Assembly (NCBI GenBank): GCA_011389575.1
Contig: JAABUB010000022.1
Coordinates: 1-46,128, forward strand
Reading direction: 5' to 3'
DNA length: 46,128 bases
Source: Desulfotignum sp.
GTDB lineage: Bacteria > Desulfobacterota > Desulfobacteria > Desulfobacterales > Desulfobacteraceae
Under the pieces are notes generated by a model. It saw only the letters and a list, made by a program, of their open reading frames with translations. It ran no database searches and had not been told where the DNA came from. Both the position numbers and the translations under genes were made by a program. Below, piece after piece: positions 1 through 8,986 of the stretch (positions are counted from its first letter, which is position 1; each line of letters starts with the position of its first letter).

Positions 1-1
1 C

Positions 2-442
2 CTGACGCTTCCGCCCCTGCGGGAAAGGCTGCTGGATCTGCCCCTGCTGCTGGACCGATTTGTATGCCAGGCAGCAGCAGAACTGAACAAACCCATCCCG
101 GATATCCCCAAGATCCTTATTGAACAAATGGAATCCTATCCTTTCAAGGGCAATATCAGGGAACTCAAATCCATGGTCCATGATGCCCTGTCCCGGTATG
201 AAAAAGGCCCCATCACAGCCGACCTGTTCAAGGGACTGGATCTGACAGAACAAGAAGATTCTCCGAAAGACGGCACCCATGCCCTGGAAACCGGCAATGG
301 CCTGCCCACCCTGAAGCAGGCCTCCAATATCCTGGTGGAAAAAGCCATGGAACAGGCCGGGGGCAACCAGTCGGCTGCCGCCAGAATCCTGGGCATCTCC
401 CAGCAGGCCTTGAGCAAGCGGCTTCAAAAAATTCGAAAATAA
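2..442 (+). CDS. Sigma-54-dependent transcriptional activator, C-terminal part
   Basis: The gene runs in from the left edge, so only about 146 C-terminal residues are visible. The first residues (LTLPPLRERLLDLPLLL) are the end of the AAA+ sigma-54 interaction domain, followed by the usual YPFKGNIREL segment (GNIREL replaces the common GNVREL). The last 40 residues, with GGNQSAAARILGISQQALSKRL, form a Fis-type helix-turn-helix that would bind palindromic upstream sites. Such proteins open sigma-54 promoters by ATP hydrolysis. The downstream gap holds three repeated palindromes and a -24/-12 promoter, so this activator very likely controls the transporter/acs operon next to it. The N-terminal signal-sensing domain lies outside the window. 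Confidence 0.93.
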   Translation: MTLPPLRERLLDLPLLLDRFVCQAAAELNKPIPDIPKILIEQMESYPFKGNIRELKSMVHDALSRYEKGPITADLFKGLDLTEQEDSPKDGTHALETGNGLPTLKQASNILVEKAMEQAGGNQSAAARILGISQQALSKRLQKIRK

Positions 443-520
443 TGAATACACCGATCCAAGCGTGCAGGGGCGGTTCGCGACTGCCCTTGCGGTTACGCCG
501 GCAGGGACCTGAAAAATATC

Positions 521-622
521 ACAACCAGAGTTGTATTCACAACTTTGGTTGTGATGTGATCCATATCCTTTCCACCTCCCGAATGTATGCGCAGAACACC
601 TGATTTGTACAATTTTTGTTGT
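521..622 (+). promoter_or_regulatory. Three ACAA-N6-TTGT activator-type sites
   Basis: Three 14-base palindromic sites share ACAA at the left and GTTGT at the right: ACAACCAGAGTTGT (521-534), ACAACTTTGGTTGT (539-552) and ACAATTTTTGTTGT (609-622). The first two starts are 18 bases apart. They lie about 80 to 180 bases upstream of the -24/-12 promoter, the normal place for upstream activating sequences of a sigma-54 activator. The first two can also pair with each other as an inverted repeat, so a hairpin is an alternative reading. Confidence 0.7.
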
Positions 623-702
623 AGAACCACCCTTCTGGCAGAACACCTATTTTAAGATAAATTAATCAATAAAATCAGAATATTACATAAAATTTAATCC
701 TA

Positions 703-718
703 TGGCACGCTGATTGCT
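703..718 (+). promoter_or_regulatory. Sigma-54 (-24/-12) promoter
   Basis: The 16 bases TGGCACGCTGATTGCT match the RpoN consensus TGGCACG-N4-TTGCW at every fixed position. Transcription would begin near 729-731, which argues against the ORF start at 733 and for the start at 802 for the transporter. Confidence 0.9.
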
Positions 719-801
719 CTTATAAAAAATGAATGGCTTTCAGGATGCAGGGGAAAGCAAGGAACCTGCACCGCAAACCAGTTTTCAACAAGGAGCACAT
801 C

Positions 802-2085
802 ATGAAAGAGATAAAAAACATTGGATGGCGGGTCACATTTGCCGGACTGGGCATCAACCTGGCCCTGGGTATTTTATACACATGGAGTATTTTCAAAGAA
901 TCCATCAAAGAATCCATTGTCGCAGGAGACGGCCGGTTTGACTGGAACCTGGCCGCTCTGAACGACCCATATGCTGTGTGCTGTCTGGTGTTTGCCTTTG
1001 CCATGATTCTGGCCGGCAGGATCCAGGACAAAACAGGACCAAAAATGACAGCCATCATGGGGGGTGTCCTGACCGGGGCCGGCCTGATTCTCATTGCATT
1101 CTCCTCCTCCTGGATCGTCTGGATCCTGGGATTCGGGGTCCTCATGGGCGCGGGCCTGGGGTTCGGGTATGCATCTGCCACCCCGCCGGCCATCAAATGG
1201 TTTCCTCCGGCCAAAACCGGCATGATCGCCGGCATTGTGGTTGCGGGATTCGGCCTGGCATCGGTATATATCGCGCCCCTTGGCACCTGGCTGATCTCCC
1301 GGTTCGGGCTGAGCCAGTCCATGCTCATTTTCGGGGTGGCCTTTCTGGTGGTGGTTTGTTTTCTGGCCCAGTTCCTGATAAATCCGCCGGCGGGATATGT
1401 GCATCCGGATGCCCGGGCCAAGGCCACAGCGCTAGCCGCACCAACAGGCATTGATTTTTCCCCGGGGGAAATGATGAAAACCGGGACCTTTTACAAACTG
1501 TGGATCATGTTCTGCGTGGGGTCCGGCGCGGGCCTGATGATCATCGGCAGTGTGGCCGGCATGGCCAAATCCGGCTTGGGGACCATGGCCTGGATCGTGG
1601 TGGCACTCATGGCTGTGGGCAATGCTTCCGGCCGGGTGGTGGCAGGAATATTGTCCGACAGAATCGGCCGGGCCAACACCCTTTTCATCATGCTCAGCTT
1701 CCAGGCCCTTATTATTTTTTCTCTTATGTTCATCGCACCGGGTCAGGTGATTCTTCTGGTGATGGCTGCCACCTTTATCGGGTTCAATTACGGCACCAAC
1801 CTGTCCCTGTTTCCGTCGGCCACCAAGGACTTTTTCGGGTTGAAAAACTTCGGGGTCAACTACGGCCTGGTTTTTTCCGCCTGGGGGATCGGCGGGTTTA
1901 TCTTTCCCCGGGTGTCCCAGATGATCGTGGCCTATACCGGCACCCCCAAAATGGCCTATATCCTGGCAGCGGCCCTGCTGTTAATCGGCGCAGTGCTGGC
2001 CCTGGTGACAAAGGCCCCGGAAACCAGAACCGAAACCTCGTTTCTGGGAGTGCCGGTGCCGGTGCCGGTGCCCGGAAAAAACTGA
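802..2085 (+). CDS. OFA-family MFS transporter (oxalate/formate antiporter-like)
   Basis: A 427-residue, twelve-helix major facilitator. The N-terminus (GWRVTFAGLGINLALGILYTW) and the motif GRIQDKTGPK after the second helix are typical of the OxlT/OFA family, which moves small mono- and dicarboxylates. I chose the start at 802 because AGGAG lies six bases upstream and the predicted sigma-54 start would leave almost no leader for an ATG at 733. It is followed 82 bases later by acetyl-CoA synthetase, so acetate or a related short carboxylate is the likely substrate (inference). The C-terminus ends in a VPVPVPVP run encoded by a short GGTGCC repeat. Confidence 0.88.
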   Translation: MKEIKNIGWRVTFAGLGINLALGILYTWSIFKESIKESIVAGDGRFDWNLAALNDPYAVCCLVFAFAMILAGRIQDKTGPKMTAIMGGVLTGAGLILIAFSSSWIVWILGFGVLMGAGLGFGYASATPPAIKWFPPAKTGMIAGIVVAGFGLASVYIAPLGTWLISRFGLSQSMLIFGVAFLVVVCFLAQFLINPPAGYVHPDARAKATALAAPTGIDFSPGEMMKTGTFYKLWIMFCVGSGAGLMIIGSVAGMAKSGLGTMAWIVVALMAVGNASGRVVAGILSDRIGRANTLFIMLSFQALIIFSLMFIAPGQVILLVMAATFIGFNYGTNLSLFPSATKDFFGLKNFGVNYGLVFSAWGIGGFIFPRVSQMIVAYTGTPKMAYILAAALLLIGAVLALVTKAPETRTETSFLGVPVPVPVPGKN

Positions 2086-2167
2086 TACACATACCCCGGA
2101 CTCCGGCTGTATCTGAAATTTATAACCCCGTATTTTTGCTGACCCTCATCTGGAAAAGGAGATTATC

Positions 2168-4132
2168 ATGACCGAGTACACATTTCACGCCCCTGACGAA
2201 TTTCGGAAAACCGCCTGGATAAAAACCATGGATGAATACCAGACCATGTACAAACAATCCATGGAAGATCCGGATACTTTCTGGGCAGATATGGCAGAAC
2301 ATTTTTACTGGGAAAAAAAATGGGACACGGTCCGGGAATACAATTTTCATCTGTCCAAAGGCCCCGTCTCCATCCAGTGGTTTATCAACGCAAAGACCAA
2401 TATAGCTTACAACTGCCTGGACCGGCACCTGCCTGAACGAAAGGACCAGACCGCTTTGATCTGGGAAGGCAACCAGGTGGGAGAAGATCTGACCATCTCC
2501 TATGGGCAGCTCCATGAAAAGGTGTGCCGGTTTGCCAATGCCCTCAAGGAAAAAGGGGTGAGCAAAGGAGACCGGGTGGCCATCTACATGCCCATGGTTC
2601 CGGAACTGGCTGCCACCATGCTCGCCTGTGCCCGGATCGGGGCGATTCATTCCATTGTGTTCGGCGGGTTTTCCGCCGAAGCCCTGGCAGACCGGATCGA
2701 AGACAGCCTGTGCAAAGTGCTGGTGACCACGGACGGGGTGATGCGCGGGGCCAAGGCGGTTCCCTTGAAAACCGCAGCTGACCGGGCCATGGCCCTGTGC
2801 CGGGACCGGGGCCACCAGGTGGACACCTGTTTTGTGGTGAAACGCACCGGATCCGCCATCGAGATGGTTCCAAACCGGGATGTATGGTGGCATGAAGCCG
2901 CCGATGCCCAGTCACCCGACTGTCCTGTGGAATGGATGGATGCGGAAGACCCGCTGTTTATCCTGTACACTTCGGGCTCCACAGGCAAACCCAAAGGGGT
3001 CCAGCACAATGTGGGCGGGTACATGGTGTATACCGGCACCACGTTCAAATATGTTTTTGACTACCATGACGGCGACATTTACTGGTGCACCGCAGATATC
3101 GGCTGGGTCACGGGCCACTCCTATATTGTCTACGGTCCCTTGTCCCAGGGAGCCACCAGCCTGATGTTCGAAGGGGTGCCCACCTATCCGGATCCGGGCC
3201 GGTTCTGGGCCACGGTGGACAAATGGCAGGTGAACCAGTTTTACACCGCGCCCACCGCCATCCGGGCACTCATGGCACAGGGAGAAAAATGGGTGGAAAA
3301 ATATGATCTGTCGTCTCTGCGGCTTCTGGGGTCTGTAGGAGAACCCATCAATCCGGAAGCCTGGCGCTGGTACCACACCCATGTGGGCAAAAACCGCTGC
3401 CCCATCGTGGACACCTGGTGGCAGACCGAAACCGGGGGCATCATGATATCTCCTCTGCCCTATGCCATTGACCAGAAACCCGGGTCCGCCACCCTGCCCT
3501 TTTTCGGGGTAAAGCCTGTGCTGCTCAATGAAGAAGGAAAAGAACTGGAAGGTGCCTGCGACGGGATACTGGCCCTCAAGGAACCCTGGCCAGGCCAGAT
3601 GCGCACGGTGTACAACAACCACGACAGGTTTGAAAAAGTGTATTTCCAAATGTTTGACGGGTACTATTTTGCCGGAGACGGCTGCCGCAGGGATGAAGAC
3701 GGATATTTCTGGATAACGGGCCGTGTGGATGATGTCATCAACGTATCAGGCCACCGCATGGGCACGGCTGAGGTGGAATCCGCTCTGGTAAGCCACCCTG
3801 AGGTGGCTGAAGCCGCTGTCATAGGATTTCCCCACGACATCAAGGGCCAGGGCATCTACGCCTTTGTCACCCTGAATGTGAGTGCCGTGCCCACCCCGGA
3901 GCTGCTCGGAGAACTCAAACAGCATGTGAGAAATGAGATCGGTCCCATTGCCACCCCGGACATCATCAATTTTGCACCCGGGCTGCCCAAGACCCGGTCC
4001 GGCAAAATCATGCGCCGGATTCTGCGCAAAATCGCCACCAATGAATATGACCAGCTGGGTGACATCTCCACCCTGGCGGATTCCGATGTGGTGGGAAATT
4101 TGATTGACAGCCACAAGGCCCTGGTCAAATAG
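2168..4132 (+). CDS. acs: Acetyl-CoA synthetase (AMP-forming)
   Basis: 654 residues, the usual Acs length. It activates acetate with ATP and CoA to acetyl-CoA. Visible signatures are the P-loop [12 protein letters not shown] (about residues 266-277), the WWQTETGG segment, the hinge region [35 protein letters not shown], and the C-terminal [14 protein letters not shown] holding the lysine acetylated in this family. AAAGGAG precedes the ATG. It sits in one operon with the carboxylate transporter under a sigma-54 promoter, so uptake and activation of acetate (or propionate) are probably induced together. A GC-rich hairpin follows the stop. Confidence 0.96.
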   Translation: MTEYTFHAPDEFRKTAWIKTMDEYQTMYKQSMEDPDTFWADMAEHFYWEKKWDTVREYNFHLSKGPVSIQWFINAKTNIAYNCLDRHLPERKDQTALIWEGNQVGEDLTISYGQLHEKVCRFANALKEKGVSKGDRVAIYMPMVPELAATMLACARIGAIHSIVFGGFSAEALADRIEDSLCKVLVTTDGVMRGAKAVPLKTAADRAMALCRDRGHQVDTCFVVKRTGSAIEMVPNRDVWWHEAADAQSPDCPVEWMDAEDPLFILYTSGSTGKPKGVQHNVGGYMVYTGTTFKYVFDYHDGDIYWCTADIGWVTGHSYIVYGPLSQGATSLMFEGVPTYPDPGRFWATVDKWQVNQFYTAPTAIRALMAQGEKWVEKYDLSSLRLLGSVGEPINPEAWRWYHTHVGKNRCPIVDTWWQTETGGIMISPLPYAIDQKPGSATLPFFGVKPVLLNEEGKELEGACDGILALKEPWPGQMRTVYNNHDRFEKVYFQMFDGYYFAGDGCRRDEDGYFWITGRVDDVINVSGHRMGTAEVESALVSHPEVAEAAVIGFPHDIKGQGIYAFVTLNVSAVPTPELLGELKQHVRNEIGPIATPDIINFAPGLPKTRSGKIMRRILRKIATNEYDQLGDISTLADSDVVGNLIDSHKALVK

Positions 4133-4173
4133 ACACTGATCCATGCCATGCAAATGTTTGGTCATGGATTTTC

Positions 4174-4201
4174 CCGGGGGCGATTCACACACCGCCCCCG
4201 G
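4174..4201 (+). terminator. GC-rich hairpin after acs
   Basis: CCGGGGGCG (4174-4182) pairs perfectly with CGCCCCCGG (4193-4201) around a ten-base loop. There is no clear T-run after it, so it may be a transcript-stabilising hairpin or a weak terminator rather than a classical intrinsic one. Confidence 0.6.
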
Positions 4202-4305
4202 CAACTTTCCCATCAACCTTTCCAAAAAAACTGCCGATGATTTGACATTTTCCGGCATTTGGGCAATGATTCCCAAAACCAATCCTGGAGGCCCAGTTTT
4301 TCGGC

Positions 4306-5055
4306 ATGACATACAACCCGGACATCCATCACAGACGTTCCATTGGTTTGCCCGGACATGCTGAAAAACCTATTATTGTTCAGACCGCCAGAATATCGGA
4401 TATCCAGGATGCGGTATTTCATGTCGGCATGCAGCCCGATTTTCAATCCATGGCCGGCCGGGTGTTTGATCACCAGTTGTTTGCTATCCCGTTTTTATCA
4501 GATGGTGAAATGGTTCAGGCCAACCGGTTCAGGGCGTTGAAAAAACAGATGGAATGGGTCTGCGGCCGGTTTGCCGTAAAAATCCTGGTAAAAGATGCCC
4601 TGGAACCGGACATGTCCCTGACCGCCCTACAGATTGCATACAAAGAAAAAGGCGCACCTTATCTGCCACAGTTTCCGCAGCTTCCCATTTCCCTGTCCCA
4701 CAGCGGCAATTATACAGCTGCGGCCATGGGCCGGGCCCCCGGCATCGGCCTGGGTATTGATGTTGAAAAAATCGGCGGACTGCCGGAGGCATCGTTCATG
4801 AAAACCGCGTTTACCCCGGAAGAAATTGCCCGCATGCCGGCAGAAGCCCGGGCAGTTTTTACAAACTGGACTTTAAAAGAAGCATTCTTAAAATATGTGG
4901 GCCTGGGTTTTAATGAAAGTTTGCACAGTGTGGCGGTTATAGAAGGACAAATCTATTACCATGGCCAAAAACAAAACGTTCATACCTGGTCATCGTATCT
5001 GGACAACCAATATGCCATGGGACTTGTTTACGGGGATATTTTTCCACGCTATTGA
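4306..5055 (+). CDS. 4'-phosphopantetheinyl transferase, Sfp type
   Basis: 249 residues. It would transfer the phosphopantetheine arm of CoA to a carrier protein serine. The diagnostic motifs are both present: GIGLGIDVEKI (magnesium binding) near residue 150 and WTLKEAFLKYVGLG near residue 188, together with PISLSHSGNYTAAA. The start is uncertain; a GGAGG lies 15 bases before this ATG, farther than usual. It is alone between two hairpins. No carrier-protein or synthase gene is in the window, so its target is unknown. Confidence 0.88.
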   Translation: MTYNPDIHHRRSIGLPGHAEKPIIVQTARISDIQDAVFHVGMQPDFQSMAGRVFDHQLFAIPFLSDGEMVQANRFRALKKQMEWVCGRFAVKILVKDALEPDMSLTALQIAYKEKGAPYLPQFPQLPISLSHSGNYTAAAMGRAPGIGLGIDVEKIGGLPEASFMKTAFTPEEIARMPAEARAVFTNWTLKEAFLKYVGLGFNESLHSVAVIEGQIYYHGQKQNVHTWSSYLDNQYAMGLVYGDIFPRY

Positions 5056-5081
5056 TTGGTACAGCACCTGCAGCAAAAAAA

Positions 5082-5115
5082 AACCGGGAAGCCACCCGGA
5101 GAAGGCTTCCCGGTT
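5082..5115 (-). terminator. Intrinsic terminator of the hsp20 pair
   Basis: AACCGGGAAGCC (5082-5093) pairs with GGCTTCCCGGTT (5104-5115). On the minus strand the hairpin is followed by a run of T (A-run at 5075-5083 on the plus strand), so it ends transcripts coming from the two Hsp20 genes. It may also stop plus-strand readthrough from the transferase gene. Confidence 0.85.
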
Positions 5116-5176
5116 CGGGGTGATGGCATGTCAAAGGAGGATCAACATCTCCGGGTTTTGTTTTTACAAATACACA

Positions 5177-5563
5177 TTATGCGGTCTTGATCTCAATCTG
5201 CCGGGGTTTGGCTGCCTCTGACTTGGGCATGTGCAGGGTGAGAATACCGTTTTTCAACTCTGCTTCTACCTTTTCCACATCAATGGTCTGGGGCACGGAA
5301 AAATTGCGGACAAACTCCACATTCCCGAACTCTTCCCAGGAAGCTGCCCCGCTGGTTTCCATTTTTCTCACACCTGACAGGGAAAGCCTGCCGTTGTCTA
5401 TGTTCACGGAAAGTTCATCCTTTACCACACCGGGCATGTCTGCATACAAAAGGATTTCGTCTTCGTTTTCATATATGTCAACCATCGGTGCGACTTCGTA
5501 CAATTCCCGTGTTTTTTCTAAATTCTGATCGTCTCTTTTTGCGATTTCAGTTTTTTTATCCAT
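5177..5563 (-). CDS. Small heat shock protein, Hsp20/alpha-crystallin family
   Basis: 128 residues, an ATP-independent holdase for unfolding proteins. The alpha-crystallin domain spans roughly residues 30-120, with the terminal strand motif ELKNGILTLHMPKSE. I use the start at 5563 (MDKKTEIAKRDDQ) because GGAGG lies six bases upstream; the open frame extends further to 5614 without a ribosome site. It follows the other Hsp20 gene at 5622 by about 58 bases and shares its ending (SEAAKPRQI), so the two arose by duplication and are co-transcribed. Confidence 0.93.
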   Translation of the reverse strand: MDKKTEIAKRDDQNLEKTRELYEVAPMVDIYENEDEILLYADMPGVVKDELSVNIDNGRLSLSGVRKMETSGAASWEEFGNVEFVRNFSVPQTIDVEKVEAELKNGILTLHMPKSEAAKPRQIEIKTA

Positions 5564-5621
5564 GATAGGCCTCCATATATACGATGGTATTAAGTGCCAT
5601 GGGCAATGAAACATTTTCGAT

Positions 5622-6062
5622 TTAGTTGATGGTGATCTGCCTGGGTTTTGCCGCCTCGGACTTGGGCAGGGTCAGATAAAGTATCCCGTTCTTCAAGGTG
5701 GCTTCTACCCGGTTGCTGTCCACATCATCGGGCAGGGTAAAGCTGCGGGAGAAAGTACCGTTTCCCCTTTCCGTCTTGTGCACCTTATATCCCTCTGGCA
5801 GTTTCTGATCCCGGGAACCGGAGATTTCCAGATAATTTCCCTGAATTTTGATGTCCAGAGAATCTTTTTCCATACCGGGAACCTCCAGTCTCATTTCAAA
5901 GCCATCGCCGGTCTGGTACAGATTGGCCCGGAGGAACCCTTCTTCCATAAGCCATCTGGTCCCATAGGGCCGGCCATAGTCGGTATTTAAATTGTCCAGC
6001 CTCTGCCGGAGCAGGTCCATGGTTCCGAACAATCTGTCGATATCGCTCAATCTTGTAAACAT
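5622..6062 (-). CDS. Small heat shock protein, Hsp20/alpha-crystallin family
   Basis: 146 residues from the start at 6062, which has AAAGGAGG at good distance; the longer frame to 6143 lacks one. The N-terminus (MFTRLSDIDRLFGTMDLLRQRLDNL) is the usual oligomerisation arm, followed by an alpha-crystallin domain with VPGMEKDSLDIKI and the A-x-x-x-NGIL motif (ATLKNGILYLTLPKSE). First gene of the two-gene heat-shock operon; a promoter with an overlapping inverted repeat lies upstream. Confidence 0.93.
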   Translation of the reverse strand: MFTRLSDIDRLFGTMDLLRQRLDNLNTDYGRPYGTRWLMEEGFLRANLYQTGDGFEMRLEVPGMEKDSLDIKIQGNYLEISGSRDQKLPEGYKVHKTERGNGTFSRSFTLPDDVDSNRVEATLKNGILYLTLPKSEAAKPRQITIN

Positions 6063-6213
6063 GACACATCCTCCTTTATTGCATTTGCTTGTTTGTTGTT
6101 TGTGAAAGCCGGCATGTGATTGCACTGTATGCGACCTTGCCATGCAAGCCTGTCAGTATGTGCTGCGTGCGTTAGATCTGCCGCTGCTTTCACCTCCCTG
6201 ACTCTTTGAGCAG

Positions 6214-6253
6214 AATTTAGTTACCAAAATATCCATGTCAATACCTGGATATT
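6214..6253 (-). promoter_or_regulatory. hsp20 promoter with overlapping operator-like inverted repeat
   Basis: Reading the minus strand, TTGACA (6241-6236) is separated by 16 bases from TAAATT (6219-6214). The -35 box lies inside an inverted repeat, AATATCCA (6228-6235) and TGGATATT (6246-6253), a natural place for a repressor. No sigma-32 consensus was recognised. Confidence 0.55.
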
Positions 6254-6290
6254 ATTTTTTTTAAAAAACAGAATTAGTAATGAGATTATT

Positions 6291-7025
6291 CTATGTGTGA
6301 TCAAAAATATAGCCCACAGACCGTCGGCTTTTGAAAAACTGGGGATCTTTGGGATTTTTTTCAAAATATTTTCTGAATCTTACCATGAAATTGTCCACCG
6401 TGCGGGTGGAAGTGTCACGGGAATATCCCCAGCCGGCGTTGAGCAGCATTTCCCGGGACAGGGGCCTGCCCTTGTTGGCGATGAAAATTTTCAGCAGGGT
6501 GATCTCCTGTTCCGTCAGAATGATCTCTCCGGCTGCGCACCAGGCTTTAAAGGTAACAAAATCCACCTGGTTGTCCCCGAAACAGTAGTGGTCCCCCTGG
6601 AACATGGAATGACCCGCGTTTGTATCTGCTCCAATTGGTTCATACCAGGTGCTTTTTTGGATGAGCCGTTCCACCCGCAGCAAAAACTCCTCCAGGTCAA
6701 AGGGTTTGGCCAGGTAATCGTCCACCCCGTACCGCAACCCTTTGACTTTGTCTCTGGTATCTCCCCGGGCGGACAAAATCAGCACCGGTATTTTTTCATC
6801 TTCCTGGCGGATGGTTTTTAAAATGGAAAACCCGTCGATCATGGGCAGCATGATATCCAGGACAATAAGGTTCGGATGCCAGGCGCGCCACTGGTCCAGG
6901 CCGTCAATGCCATCAACCGCCACTGACACGGCATAACCGGCAAGGGACAGATTAAGCCGCAGGCCTTCTGCTATTCGAGCCTCGTCTTCTATGACCAGAA
7001 TACGCTTTTTTTCAGCCGCTTCCAT
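6291..7025 (-). CDS. OmpR-family response regulator
   Basis: 244 residues. The N-terminal receiver shows ILVIEDE, the phospho-acceptor aspartate in LIVLDIMLP, and YLAKPF; the C-terminal winged helix has LTEQEITLLKIFIANKGRPLSREML and RTVDNFMVRFRKYFE...GYIF. The start at 7025 (MEAAEKKR) is preferred over the longer frame to 7091. Its first 37 bases overlap the end of the sensor kinase gene, so the pair is translationally coupled. The stimulus is not evident. Confidence 0.93.
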   Translation of the reverse strand: MEAAEKKRILVIEDEARIAEGLRLNLSLAGYAVSVAVDGIDGLDQWRAWHPNLIVLDIMLPMIDGFSILKTIRQEDEKIPVLILSARGDTRDKVKGLRYGVDDYLAKPFDLEEFLLRVERLIQKSTWYEPIGADTNAGHSMFQGDHYCFGDNQVDFVTFKAWCAAGEIILTEQEITLLKIFIANKGRPLSREMLLNAGWGYSRDTSTRTVDNFMVRFRKYFEKNPKDPQFFKSRRSVGYIFDHT

Positions 7026-8011
7026 ATATTTTTCTCCCTGACATTGGCGATGCCTGCCCGGGGTATGGTGATGGTGAACCGGGCACCGCATCCTTTGCCT
7101 TCACTGTAAACCGAAGCCCGCCAGCCATGTATCCTGGCAATACTTGAAACCAGGTAAAGCCCCAGCCCCGACCCGGAAACCCTTAGCTGGTTTTCCCGGC
7201 CGGACTGGTAAAATTTGCGGAAAATCTTTTTTGCCTCCTGCCGGTCGACACCGATGCCGTTGTCTATAAAATCCATGGTCACCTTCTGGAGATGGGATTT
7301 AAATACGATTTTCAATGCCGGCCGGTCAGATTCATTGTACTTGATGGCATTGGACACGATGTTCATGAGCAGCATCTCAAATAAAAACAGGTTGACCGGA
7401 AATTCAAACCTGGCTTTGGACGGATTTAAAATCTGAATATCACATTCCCGGAAAATGGAGTCATTTTTTTTGATAAAATTTTGTACAAGATCCACCAGGC
7501 TGTCTTTGGTCACCTCAGAATCAAAATTCTGGCTTTCAATGCGGGCCAGGTTTAATATCCGGTTGATATTGTCGGTGAGCCGGTTGATATCTTCCAGCAT
7601 GTTCTCACTGTAATGTTTGATATCTTCAGGTTCCAGAGGATGGCGGATAAATGTTTCCAGGTAAAGCCGCAAAGAGGTCACCGGGGTTTTCAGTTCATGG
7701 GTGAAATTATAGATGAAATTGTGTTGAAGCCGGAACAGATTCACTGTTTTCTGGTAATAGATAAAAGCCAGCAGAATACCGGCCAGGACCACGGTTATCA
7801 GAAGACTGAGCACAAGGATGGTCATGCCGGTTTTGGAGGGAAAAATCATCTGGGGGTCTATATGGAACCGTAAAATGACCACTTCCAGAGCAGACCTGAT
7901 TTCCATGTAAAGACTCACCGTGAGCACCAGAAAAGTGGCCAGGGCAAAAATGGAACAGGCAAATATAAATACCGGATGAAGATACCACCGGCTTGGATTC
8001 AGAATCTGCAT
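6989..8011 (-). CDS. Sensor histidine kinase, membrane bound
   Basis: 340 residues. Two membrane segments (about residues 12-34 and 65-87) bracket a short periplasmic part of only about 30 residues, too small for a classical sensor domain. HisKA follows with the phospho-acceptor in FTHELKTPVTSLRL, then an HATPase domain with NIVSNAIKYNE, DNGIGV and SGSGLGLYLV. It partners with the overlapping OmpR-type regulator and lies three bases after a receiver-only protein, making a three-component operon. Confidence 0.92.
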   Translation of the reverse strand: MQILNPSRWYLHPVFIFACSIFALATFLVLTVSLYMEIRSALEVVILRFHIDPQMIFPSKTGMTILVLSLLITVVLAGILLAFIYYQKTVNLFRLQHNFIYNFTHELKTPVTSLRLYLETFIRHPLEPEDIKHYSENMLEDINRLTDNINRILNLARIESQNFDSEVTKDSLVDLVQNFIKKNDSIFRECDIQILNPSKARFEFPVNLFLFEMLLMNIVSNAIKYNESDRPALKIVFKSHLQKVTMDFIDNGIGVDRQEAKKIFRKFYQSGRENQLRVSGSGLGLYLVSSIARIHGWRASVYSEGKGCGARFTITIPRAGIANVREKNIWKRLKKSVFWS

Positions 8012-8014
8012 GGA

Positions 8015-8398
8015 TCAGAGGATTTCCTCCTGTTTGTTCAAGACTGAAACCAATACCGTCAGATCAAGGGCCGGTTTGATAAGCACGCACTCGGAAGTGA
8101 CACCCAGGGCCTTGACAGCCTCAGGCGGAATATAGTCGGCAGATCCGGTATGAACAACAAATTTCATATCAGGATTTATTTTTGCCGCTTCCACCATAAA
8201 CGTGTTGCCGTCAACCCCGGGCAGACGAATATCCACCACTGCCTTGTCAATGTGGTGATTTTTAACAATTTCAAGGGCGTCTTCACTGGTCTCAGCCTGG
8301 AAAACATTGTATCCTTCATCCTCCATAAACGCGGCAATGCTCTGGCGGATACTTTCTTCATCATCAAGAATTAAAAATTGTCTGGTCACTTGAACCAT
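8015..8398 (-). CDS. Single-domain response regulator (receiver only)
   Basis: 127 residues, CheY-like: FLILDDEESIRQSI, aspartate in KAVVDIRLPGVDG, HTGSADY in place of the usual (S/T)A switch region, and lysine in VLIKPA. No output domain. It begins the operon with the kinase and the OmpR-type regulator (3-base gap to the kinase), so it may compete for phosphoryl groups or carry a signal to the kinase. A truncated relative of its own N-terminus lies just upstream (8435-8521). Confidence 0.88.
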   Translation of the reverse strand: MVQVTRQFLILDDEESIRQSIAAFMEDEGYNVFQAETSEDALEIVKNHHIDKAVVDIRLPGVDGNTFMVEAAKINPDMKFVVHTGSADYIPPEAVKALGVTSECVLIKPALDLTVLVSVLNKQEEIL

Positions 8399-8434
8399 TT
8401 TGTTTTCCTTATGTGAATAGGGTCCATATTATGA

Positions 8435-8521
8435 TCATGTCTGTGCCAAGACCCGAATACTCTGGCGGATACAGGATTCATCATCAATGGTTAAAATTTT
8501 TATCTTGCTGTTGTCCTCCAC
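8435..8521 (-). pseudogene. Remnant of a second receiver domain
   Basis: A 28-codon frame beginning GTG reads KIKILTIDDESCIRQSIRVLAQT and stop. It copies the first strand of a receiver domain (compare FLILDDEESIRQSIAAF in the adjacent gene), and the DNA of the two stretches is visibly similar. The rest of the domain is missing, so this is probably the stub of a duplicated receiver gene. Confidence 0.6.
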
Positions 8522-8625
8522 AGTAGCTGCCTGCCGCCTAATGTTTACTGATTTTCCCCGCGGTCTGTATGCAGGTTTCATGACCAGACATTATTCTCAT
8601 AAGAGATTTAATTGTCAAGGTATAT

Positions 8626-8760
8626 TCACGCAGGCCGGCATTGACAGCAACTCTCATCTTCCACAAACGCCTGGGCTGTGTGGTCTGTTTCAATTATTTT
8701 CATGACACCTTTTGTGTCATCCGTCATACCCAGAAAATTTTTTGGCCCCTGGTTCTGCAT
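8626..8760 (-). CDS. Possible 44-residue protein with CCQC tail
   Basis: An ORF with start ATG at 8760 encodes 44 residues ending VEDESCCQCRPA. AGGAGG lies about 17 bases upstream, too far to be convincing, and a perfect hairpin (8702-8720) lies within it. It may be a real small protein or the remnant of a longer one. I recognise no family. Confidence 0.25.
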   Translation of the reverse strand: MQNQGPKNFLGMTDDTKGVMKIIETDHTAQAFVEDESCCQCRPA

Positions 8761-8890
8761 CTGATTTTTTTTGTTTCCCTCCTGTAGCAGCCTGTCTTGG
8801 CTTTTTCAAACCGTCCTTAATTAGACCAACCTTTCCCTGTTTTTGTTAAAAAAAAGGAGCTTGGTAAAATCTTCAATCACCCAAACCTGG

Positions 8891-8918
8891 TTGACATTTT
8901 ATCGCAGAACGTTACACT
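8891..8918 (+). promoter_or_regulatory. Promoter of the 55-residue Cys protein
   Basis: TTGACA (8891-8896), 16 bases, then TACACT (8913-8918). The region downstream is very AT-rich, and the gene's AAAGGAGG lies about 60 bases on. This is a prediction from consensus only. Confidence 0.45.
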
Positions 8919-8986
8919 ATATATTATATTGTTACAAAAAAGACCCGTAAGAAAAAAATGGTTTTTGACAACAAAGGAGGTTTATA

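Noticed and set aside
733..801. Upstream start of the MFS transporter at 733
   Set aside because: It would lie only a few bases after the predicted sigma-54 transcription start and has no ribosome site; AGGAG precedes the ATG at 802.
720..1451. Long minus-strand ORFs over the transporter and many others over acs and the ABC genes
   Set aside because: They are shadows of strongly supported genes on the other strand in GC-rich DNA, with no family resemblance.
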